DNA of 64,000 bases from Psychrobacter sp. Pi2-52 (lineage in GTDB: Bacteria > Pseudomonadota > Gammaproteobacteria > Pseudomonadales > Moraxellaceae): NCBI RefSeq assembly GCF_904846705.1, contig NZ_CAJHBS010000002.1:62001-126000 (forward strand), read 5' to 3'. Position 1 is the first letter of the stretch. Each line of letters begins with the position of its first letter. Position numbers and translations under genes: made by a program. Shown in pieces: positions 57,744 through 64,000 of the stretch. Below the pieces are notes generated by a model. It was given only the letters and a program-made list of their open reading frames with translations, had not been told where the DNA came from and searched no databases.

Positions 57744-59018
57744 TTAAATGACATCTTCTAATTTGGTGACTAACATCTGCGTAATTTTAAGATTATCAGT
57801 CGCAATAATCTCAAATCGATAATTGGCATACTCAATCGTGTCAGTCTTTTTAGGGATTTTTCGAAGCATATACATCATAAATCCACTGATAGTCTCGTAA
57901 TTTTGACTTCGTGGTAAGTCGACGATATCTAATGCACGAATCACATCTTCGATAGGGGTCATGCCATCGATTAGCCACGAGTTGTCAGTGCGCTGGACAA
58001 TAGGTTGTTCCTCGAGCGTTACCAACTCACCCATCACAATGCTCATCACGTCTTTTAAGGTGATAACACCAACGACTAGGGCATATTCATTCACGATGAC
58101 TGCAAAATCAGCGCCAGTAGATTTAAACATCTCTAATACTTCAAACAAAGACAACGTATCAGGCACGAAAAGTGCTGGTTTCAATAGAGTCTTGTTCGTT
58201 AAGCTAACTTCTTGTTGGTTCAAAACCAAAGCTAAAAAGCTACGAGATTCCACATAACCAATGATATGTTCTAAATCGTCATCATGGCAGACCAAGAACT
58301 TATTGTGTGGCTGCTCAATCATGATATTCACGACTTCTTCGGTACTTGTCTTGGTATCAAAATAAACGATATTTTCTCGAGGATTCATCACTGAGGTGAC
58401 GGTACGCTCTTGCATATCAAAGATATTTTCGATCAAGTGATGCTCTTGCTTCTTTAATACACCTGCTTCAGCACCAGCATCCATCACTGCATAAATATCT
58501 TCTGGTGTCATATCATCTTGACGTATGGTTGAGATGCCAAAAAGTTTAAACAGGATATTTGCAGCCCCATCGAACACCCATATAATGGGCTTTAGTATAA
58601 ATATTAATAGCATCATCGGGCGTACGAGCCGTACCGCTATCGTCTCTGCATTTGACATGGCCAAACGCCTAGGCATTAGATCAGCAAGTAGTGAAAACAA
58701 ACTCGTAATAAGTACAAACGATATAACCGATGCTATCGTTTCACTATTCAATAACTGCTCGAGATAAGGACTAATGGCCGACTCACCCACGGCACCAGCT
58801 GAAATAGCGACCGCATTTAGCACTATTTGTACTACGGTGATAAAGCTACCAGGATGCTCTTGCATATTGAGCACATCAAGTGCGCGAACATCGCCTTCTT
58901 TTGCCATAATTTGGAGCTTGATTTTGCGGCCTGCAGCAATGGCAATCTCAGCAGCAGAGACAAAGGTACTTAAGGCAAGCAGTAAAAGAAGAAAAACACT
59001 AGCGGTTAGCAAACTCAT
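57744..59018 (-). CDS. CNNM/CBS-domain membrane protein (CorC/HlyC family)
   Basis: Inner-membrane protein with an N-terminal CNNM (DUF21) domain of three to four helices (SVFLLLLLALSTFVSAAEIAIAAGR), a cytoplasmic CBS pair beginning at MTPEDIYAVMDAG...VMNPRENIVYF and a C-terminal CorC_HlyC domain (EYANYRFEIIATDNLKITQML). Such proteins are called hemolysins or putative Mg/Co efflux proteins; the true role is unclear. I choose ATG 59018 (MSLLTASVF), giving 424 aa; the longer frame to 59123 adds a Phe-rich stretch that does not look coding. Confidence 0.88.
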   Translation of the reverse strand: MSLLTASVFLLLLLALSTFVSAAEIAIAAGRKIKLQIMAKEGDVRALDVLNMQEHPGSFITVVQIVLNAVAISAGAVGESAISPYLEQLLNSETIASVISFVLITSLFSLLADLMPRRLAMSNAETIAVRLVRPMMLLIFILKPIIWVFDGAANILFKLFGISTIRQDDMTPEDIYAVMDAGAEAGVLKKQEHHLIENIFDMQERTVTSVMNPRENIVYFDTKTSTEEVVNIMIEQPHNKFLVCHDDDLEHIIGYVESRSFLALVLNQQEVSLTNKTLLKPALFVPDTLSLFEVLEMFKSTGADFAVIVNEYALVVGVITLKDVMSIVMGELVTLEEQPIVQRTDNSWLIDGMTPIEDVIRALDIVDLPRSQNYETISGFMMYMLRKIPKKTDTIEYANYRFEIIATDNLKITQMLVTKLEDVI

Positions 59019-59120
59019 GACGTACTCGAAAAAGAAATAAAGATAATTAAGGCAAAATAGTTGGTGAAACTGTGTGGAAAAGAATCGGGTTAGATGTAAA
59101 AATTTTTGGTGGATAAAAAC

Positions 59121-59146
59121 CAAAAAAGCTGGGCAAGCACCCAGCT
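59121..59146 (-). terminator. Terminator of nadE
   Basis: AGCTGGG (59127-59133) pairs with CCCAGCT (59140-59146). On the minus strand it is followed by TTTTTT. Confidence 0.8.
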
Positions 59147-59187
59147 AATAGTAAAAAATTCGATATCTTGTAAAACTGGTGAACTAG

Positions 59188-59224
59188 CACCTCTCAACTT
59201 ATAGATAGTAAAAGTTGAGAGGTG
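59188..59224. repeat. Hairpin immediately 3' of nadE
   Basis: Perfect 13-bp arms CACCTCTCAACTT / AAGTTGAGAGGTG with an 11-base loop, eight bases after the nadE stop and upstream of the real terminator. There is no T-run. Confidence 0.7.
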
Positions 59225-59232
59225 TGTAGTAA

Positions 59233-60924
59233 TTAACCTTTAATTGACCACTTATTGACCAATGGGTAACGACGCTCACGTCCAAAAGCTTTGTGGCTAA
59301 TCTTAGTACCGATAGGAGATTGCAAGCGTTTGTATTCGCTGTTGTCTACCATTTTGATGACTTTGGCGACCATCTCAGCATCGAAGCCTTTATCAATAAT
59401 TTCTTGATAGCCCATGTCTTCATCGATATATGACGTCAAGATACCATCTAACACATCGTAGTCCGGCAAGCTGTCTTGATCTTTTTGATCTGGACGTAAT
59501 TCAGCTGATGGCGGACGAGTAATAACGCGCTCAGGAATAACCGGCGTATCCTCTAAACGGTTACGATAGCTCGCCAATTTATAAACTTGAGACTTATACA
59601 CGTCTTTTAGTACGTCAAAGCCACCAGCCATGTCGCCATATAGTGTCGAGTAACCCACTGCCAATTCTGACTTGTTACCAGTCGTGATAACCAAATGACC
59701 GAATTTATTAGACAAGGCCATCAAAATAACACCGCGAGCGCGCGCTTGGATATTTTCTTCAGTCGTATCTGCTGGCGACTTATTGAATAACGGCGCTAGC
59801 GTATGACGGATGCCTTCGACAGCGTCAAAAATAGGGCAGACGGTGTAAGAAACATTTAAGCGGCGCGCCTGTGCTTGAGCATCTTCTAGACTGATTTGAG
59901 AGGTATACTCGTATGGCATCATGACTGCATATACCTTGTCAGCGCCTAACGCATCAACAGCGATACAGAGTGTCAATGCTGAGTCAATACCACCTGACAA
60001 CCCAACAATAATGCCAGAGAATCCTGAGTGGTTGACATAGTCGCGTAGACCGACGACTAACGCTTGATACATTTCAGACTCACGGCTTAAGGTTAGAGGC
60101 GCTTTGGTCTGCTCGTTAAACTTAGCAGTTTTTACATCTAACGTAGCCAGTAGCAACTGGTTCATAAAGCGCGGCGCTTCATGAGCAATGCTACCGTCAG
60201 CTTGTACAGCCATAGAGCCACCATCAAACACTAGATCGTCTTGCCCGCCGACAGCATTGACATAGACGATAGGTAGCTTATTCTCACGGCTACGCTTGGC
60301 CAGCATAGTCTTGCGATTGTCCTGCTTTTCAATCTCAAAAGGTGAGGCGTTTAAGCTTACGATTAAATCAGCACCTTGCTTTTTAAGCTCAGAGATAGGC
60401 CCTTTTTCCCACAAATCTTCACAGATAAGCAGACCAATGGTAATGCCTTTATAGTCAAATAAAACTTGATTACGACCTTTATCGAAATAGCGACGTTCAT
60501 CAAACACGCCATAATTTGGCAAAATTTGCTTATGATAAAAGCCTTTTTGATGACCATTATGCAGGATGGCAGCAGAGTTAAAAGTACCGTGATGATCGAC
60601 ATGCGGATAGCCGACAATCATGACGATATCATCGATATCACTCAAAGTAGACAAAGCGCTTTTGACGCGGCCAGACAAGCTTGGACGTAGCAATAAATCT
60701 TGTGGAGGGTAGCCCAAAAGAGCTAACTCTGGGAATACGATAACGTCAGCACCTTGTTCGCGTGCTTGTAATGCTAGGGTACGCATTTTTTCGACATTGG
60801 TTGCGATATCACCGACCAAAAAATGTGATTGAGCTAAAGCAAAAGTGACAGTATCTTGTGGTTTATTGGTCTTACTGGCTTCGTTTGAGGTGTTAGAATT
60901 GGGGTTATCAGTGTCTTTTGACAT
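59233..60924 (-). CDS. nadE: Glutamine-dependent NAD+ synthetase
   Basis: Last step of NAD synthesis: amidation of deamido-NAD using ammonia from glutamine. The N-terminal nitrilase domain has the Glu-Lys-Cys triad in FPELALLGYP, YHKQILPNYG and GLLICEDLWE; the C-terminal synthetase has the ATP-binding P-loop GLSGGIDSAL, then MPYEYTSQ, TTGNKSELAVGYSTLYGDMAGGF and RPPSAELRPDQKDQDSLPDY. I choose ATG 60924 (MSKDTDN...) with AGGA upstream; the frame runs on to 60990. The first 25 residues are polar and probably disordered. Confidence 0.95.
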   Translation of the reverse strand: MSKDTDNPNSNTSNEASKTNKPQDTVTFALAQSHFLVGDIATNVEKMRTLALQAREQGADVIVFPELALLGYPPQDLLLRPSLSGRVKSALSTLSDIDDIVMIVGYPHVDHHGTFNSAAILHNGHQKGFYHKQILPNYGVFDERRYFDKGRNQVLFDYKGITIGLLICEDLWEKGPISELKKQGADLIVSLNASPFEIEKQDNRKTMLAKRSRENKLPIVYVNAVGGQDDLVFDGGSMAVQADGSIAHEAPRFMNQLLLATLDVKTAKFNEQTKAPLTLSRESEMYQALVVGLRDYVNHSGFSGIIVGLSGGIDSALTLCIAVDALGADKVYAVMMPYEYTSQISLEDAQAQARRLNVSYTVCPIFDAVEGIRHTLAPLFNKSPADTTEENIQARARGVILMALSNKFGHLVITTGNKSELAVGYSTLYGDMAGGFDVLKDVYKSQVYKLASYRNRLEDTPVIPERVITRPPSAELRPDQKDQDSLPDYDVLDGILTSYIDEDMGYQEIIDKGFDAEMVAKVIKMVDNSEYKRLQSPIGTKISHKAFGRERRYPLVNKWSIKG

Positions 60925-61781
60925 TGTTATTGTTCCTGTCGATATATTATTAAAATTTGGTGTGTCTGTATTGATTTCAAATAAAATCAATGTAAATCCG
61001 AAATTAACTCAAAACTGCGCTCTTACATATAAAGCTCAAATATTGAGCTAATATGCTGAGTCTGAATCTCCTGTAAGCCTTTATAAAAGACTTATGATTT
61101 TGTTCAAGTAGCTCATTCTAAGTGATAGTAACACCCCAAAATTAGAACTTATGATAGTCTAAAAAAAGACGATATAAGCAGGTGTCAGAATCTGTCTCAG
61201 AGGATTCCATGTCTGTACAACGCTGTAAATAAACATGTGCAAATAAACTTAACTACACTGAAAAGCTTAAAATAATTGCTTTAGTATAACATCAATTGTC
61301 GCGACAAATAGAACGCACCAGTGGATTCCCTTATAAGATAACAGTTTAAAAGCTGAACATAAAAGCAGTTTTCAATACATCATTTTTACACACTAAATTC
61401 ATGCATTATGCGCTAGTCATTATCGTCGTCATCTAGTAAGCTTGCATAGACAAAGTTGTAAGTAAAGATTACAACAACGCGTTATATAATTCACATGCTT
61501 TATTGCATAATAAGGTGTGTTAACCGCATTTTTATTATTTTATCTACAATAATAAATGGCTATGAATTCGCGGTATGTAACTAAACATAGTCATATTATC
61601 TAACTGTCATGTTGTTAATCGTCATATGACGTAACAAGTCCGACGCAATACTTTTTTTATGACTCAAAACTCTCGCTAATGGATATGGCTTACAGACAGT
61701 GTCTAAGAGCTGATATTTATCACACATTTATAAACTCGCCAGCAAAATTATCGTTTGCTGTCCGCTTTTGGTTTATACACT
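60925..61781. other. Long intergenic region nadE / AI-2E family gene
   Basis: About 860 AT-rich bases without a recognisable gene on either strand. It contains a hairpin AGCTCAA-ATA-TTGAGCT (61033-61049), the palindrome listed at 61296-61307, and TTATT-GCAT-AATAA near 61500. It could hold a small RNA, but nothing definite is seen. Confidence 0.45.
61296..61307. promoter_or_regulatory. Perfect 12-bp palindrome TTGTCGCGACAA
   Basis: This self-complementary GC-centred site stands out in very AT-rich intergenic DNA and looks like a dimeric regulator operator. No known regulator is assigned. Confidence 0.35.
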
Positions 61782-62909
61782 ATGATTGAAAACTGGACAA
61801 AAGAATTTATTATTCAGCGCTTATTGGCAATTACGTTGCTAGTGGTGCTTTTCGTATTGTGTTTTCAAGTGGTGCAGTTTTTTATTGTACCAGCGCTGTG
61901 GGCAGCGATTTTGGCCTATGTGACTTTTCCTATTTATAATTTCTTCCATGAAAAGGTGAAGCTGAGCCCAGACTTTAGCGCCGCTATTATGACGGTGAGC
62001 ATCTCACTGATAATAGGCGTGCCACTGGTCATCGGCGTGTTTATCTTGCAGCAAGAAGCTTTGAGTTTAATTAGTAACTTGATTTACCGTATCAAGGTAG
62101 GTTACTTAGATGTGCCTGACTCTCTTAAAGATTTGCCTATCATCGGCCAGCAAGTCAAAGATGTACTGTGGCGCATTAACAAAAACCCAGAAGGAACGCT
62201 AGAAGCTTTTCGCATTTGGGTTCAGTCGCATTTATATTATGGCAAAATAGCATTTGATGTGGTGTTCAGTAGTTTGGCCAAGCTGGGTATGGCATTAATG
62301 ACGCTCTTCTTCTTTTACCGAGATGGCACCAGTCTGGTTCGGCAGATTCGTCAAGCGCTGCGTAACATCATCGGCAATCGCATCGACGGTTACATCGATT
62401 CTGTAGGTACAACCACACGTGCCGTAGTCTACGGGATTGGATTGACTGCATTGGCACAGGCGCTATTGGCTGGTATCGGCTATTACTTCGCTGGGGCACC
62501 AAGTCCTATTTTATTGACCATTGTCACGTTTATTATTGCCTTGATTCCCTTTGGTACGCCGTTCGTTTGGGGCGGTGTATCGGTTTGGCTATTGAGCCAA
62601 GGGCATACTGCAGAGGGTATTGGCTTGGCGCTATGGGGTGTACTGGTGATTAGCTGGGTGGATAACTTGATTCGTCCTATCGTCATTAGCGGCGCGACCA
62701 AAATTCCTTTTATCATTATTTTTATTGGTGTACTGGGTGGTCTAACAGCGTTTGGCTTTGTTGGTTTGTTTATTGGGCCAGTCGTGTTGGCTATCGGGCT
62801 TGCGGTATGGCGCGAGTGGATATCGCAGCATAAGAATGAGATATTTGCTCAGCAGGAGGTGATGCTTTCTGACTCCCGTGCGATAGATCCCGTGCACGAA
62901 CCAGAATAA
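61782..62909 (+). CDS. AI-2E/PerM family transporter-like protein
   Basis: Polytopic inner-membrane protein of the AI-2E transporter (UPF0118/PerM) family. About eight hydrophobic segments are seen; the family core is LIPFGTPFVWGGVSVWLLSQG and GVLVISWVDNLIRPIVISGATKIPFIIIFIGVLGGLTAFGFVGLFIGPVVLAI. Members export autoinducer-2 or act as Na+/H+ antiporters in some species; the substrate here is unknown. I choose ATG 61782 (MIENWTKEF) over TTG 61755. It lies 51 bp upstream of pdxB. Confidence 0.85.
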   Translation: MIENWTKEFIIQRLLAITLLVVLFVLCFQVVQFFIVPALWAAILAYVTFPIYNFFHEKVKLSPDFSAAIMTVSISLIIGVPLVIGVFILQQEALSLISNLIYRIKVGYLDVPDSLKDLPIIGQQVKDVLWRINKNPEGTLEAFRIWVQSHLYYGKIAFDVVFSSLAKLGMALMTLFFFYRDGTSLVRQIRQALRNIIGNRIDGYIDSVGTTTRAVVYGIGLTALAQALLAGIGYYFAGAPSPILLTIVTFIIALIPFGTPFVWGGVSVWLLSQGHTAEGIGLALWGVLVISWVDNLIRPIVISGATKIPFIIIFIGVLGGLTAFGFVGLFIGPVVLAIGLAVWREWISQHKNEIFAQQEVMLSDSRAIDPVHEPE

Positions 62910-62960
62910 CAAGTCGCTAGCAAACATGACGTAAAAAATTATCGATAGAGATGATGAATA

Positions 62961-64000
62961 ATGACGAATGAGAATATAGCAGAATCGACGAATAATAAGA
63001 CTGATAAATTAAGTACAATTAAAAATATCACTATTTTAGCGGACAGCAACATCGCTAGTCTGAATGATTTTTTTAATGACGCTACGCTTGGTCAGCTGGC
63101 TGAGCATAGGGTTAAAATTATCACTGTCGCTGGTCGAGATATCGATGCAGCGCTACTTGCTAGAGTACAGCCAGATGTGCTGCTGATACGCTCGGTGACG
63201 AAAGTAAACGAAGCGCTATTAGTGAATAATAACAGCGTGCAATTTGTTGGGTCTGCGACTATTGGTACCGACCATGTAGACCAAGATTATCTAGCGTCTC
63301 GCAATATCACTTTCGCCAATGCGGCTGGTTGTAGTAAGCATTCTGTGGCTCAATATGTATTGACGGCTATTTCCACTTTGCGTCCGCAGTATTGGCAGCA
63401 GTCGGCGTCATTAACCTTAGGTATCATTGGCCTTGGTAATATCGGTAATACGCTTGCTCAATATGCCTATGATTTGGGTTGGCAGGTGCTAGGTTATGAT
63501 CCCTTGTTACCAGCCTCCAAAACTAACAATGCTAGCTTGGAGCAGGTACTTAGCCAAAGTGACGTGGTTAGTCTGCATGTGCCTTTGACCAATGAAAAGA
63601 ATGCGACGAATCCTAAAGGTAGTGATTACCCAACACGTCATCTGATTAATGCAGCTGCATTAGCAATGATGCCTGCTGATACAATGCTGATTAATAGTGC
63701 GCGCGGGCCTGTGATTGAGGAAAGCGCGCTTGAAGCAGATATTGAGTGTACTGGACGACAAGTGGTGCTAGATGTGTTTGAGCATGAGCCAGAAGTCGCA
63801 GTAAGCTTATTATCCAAACTCGCTATTGCCACACCGCATATCGCTGGCTATACACTAGAAGGTAAGCTACGTGGCACACAAATTATTTATGATGCCTTGT
63901 GTGAAAAATTAGCGATACCTCCAGCTCAATCTATGTCCAATCTGCTACCGCTAAATATGTTCTTATGGTCTGAATTAAAATCATATCCAGACAGACTGCC
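62961..64000 (+). CDS. pdxB: Erythronate-4-phosphate dehydrogenase PdxB (3' end outside window)
   Basis: D-2-hydroxyacid dehydrogenase of the pyridoxal-phosphate pathway that oxidises 4-phosphoerythronate. The frame from ATG 62961 is open to the right edge (346 full codons). Visible motifs are ADSNIASLNDFF near the start, FVGSATIGTDHVDQDYL, ANAAGCSKHSVAQYVL, the NAD-binding GIIGLGNIGNTLAQYAYDLGW, NSARGPVIEE, LDVFEHEP and TPHIAGYTLEGKLRGTQII with the catalytic His. The SIGTDH-type and AGYTLEGK motifs separate PdxB from SerA. A polar extension of about 25 residues precedes the domain; the start could lie a little later, but no better ATG is seen. The truncation is only the window edge. Confidence 0.93.
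   Translation, partial: MTNENIAESTNNKTDKLSTIKNITILADSNIASLNDFFNDATLGQLAEHRVKIITVAGRDIDAALLARVQPDVLLIRSVTKVNEALLVNNNSVQFVGSATIGTDHVDQDYLASRNITFANAAGCSKHSVAQYVLTAISTLRPQYWQQSASLTLGIIGLGNIGNTLAQYAYDLGWQVLGYDPLLPASKTNNASLEQVLSQSDVVSLHVPLTNEKNATNPKGSDYPTRHLINAAALAMMPADTMLINSARGPVIEESALEADIECTGRQVVLDVFEHEPEVAVSLLSKLAIATPHIAGYTLEGKLRGTQIIYDALCEKLAIPPAQSMSNLLPLNMFLWSELKSYPDRL

Noticed and set aside
57744..59123. Longer start of the CBS protein at 59123
   Set aside because: The extra 35 residues are Phe/His-rich without family similarity and overlap the nadE terminator region; ATG 59018 gives the normal CNNM start.

Overview
The window looks like chromosome of a Psychrobacter-like gammaproteobacterium (Moraxellaceae). 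This rests on gene content and order (fdxA-mutS, rne/rluC, engB/cytochrome c4, rnfH-bamE/fur, pilU-pilT/yggS), a DsbC with a lipoprotein-like signal, very long RNase E and MutS proteins, and moderate GC with AT-rich intergenic DNA. The genus is inferred from these traits and not proven. I saw no rRNA, tRNA, CRISPR array, insertion sequence or prophage.

Layout. (1) 1-4.8 kb: 3' part of dsbD, outer-membrane phospholipase pldA, and a ComF-type phosphoribosyltransferase. (2) 5.1-13.1 kb: a type IV pilus (T4P) tip and minor-pilin operon (fimT/GspH-like, pilV, pilW, pilX, pilY1, two pilE-like genes) behind a -24/-12 (sigma-54) promoter. (3) 13.2-26.1 kb: a pilin with its own sigma-54 promoter, a PglL/TfpO-type O-oligosaccharyltransferase behind a leaky terminator, a second paralogous pilin, and then a full glycan assembly set. 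That set is an initiating phosphoglycosyltransferase, a PglK-type ABC flippase, four glycosyltransferases in notably AT-rich DNA, UDP-galactopyranose mutase (Glf), and two GT2 enzymes of the kind that transfer galactofuranose. (4) 26-33 kb: fdxA, mutS, secA. (5) 33-41 kb: a putative MliC-like lipoprotein, two DUF2382 stress-type proteins, thiolase, homoserine dehydrogenase, DsbC and a DUF808 membrane protein. (6) 41-49 kb: rne and rluC, separated by a 1.2-kb stretch that may hold a decayed gene, then a HAD phosphatase and engB. (7) 49-54 kb: cytochromes c5 and c4, a shortened NSS-like membrane protein, rnfH, bamE and fur. (8) 54-64 kb: pilU, pilT, yggS, a CorC/HlyC-type CBS protein, nadE, an AI-2E/PerM-family protein, and the 5' part of pdxB.

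How the genes fit together. Most of the accessory content concerns T4P: tip and minor pilins with the PilY1 adhesin, two pilins, the PilT/PilU retraction ATPases, and what reads as a self-contained pathway for building a galactofuranose-containing lipid-linked glycan and attaching it to pilin. Dsb proteins at two sites (DsbD, DsbC) would support folding of the cysteine-rich pilins and PilY1. The pilin / transferase / second pilin / PglK / Glf cluster is the best candidate for a poorly described system. The assignment of the glycan to pilin is an inference from gene order.
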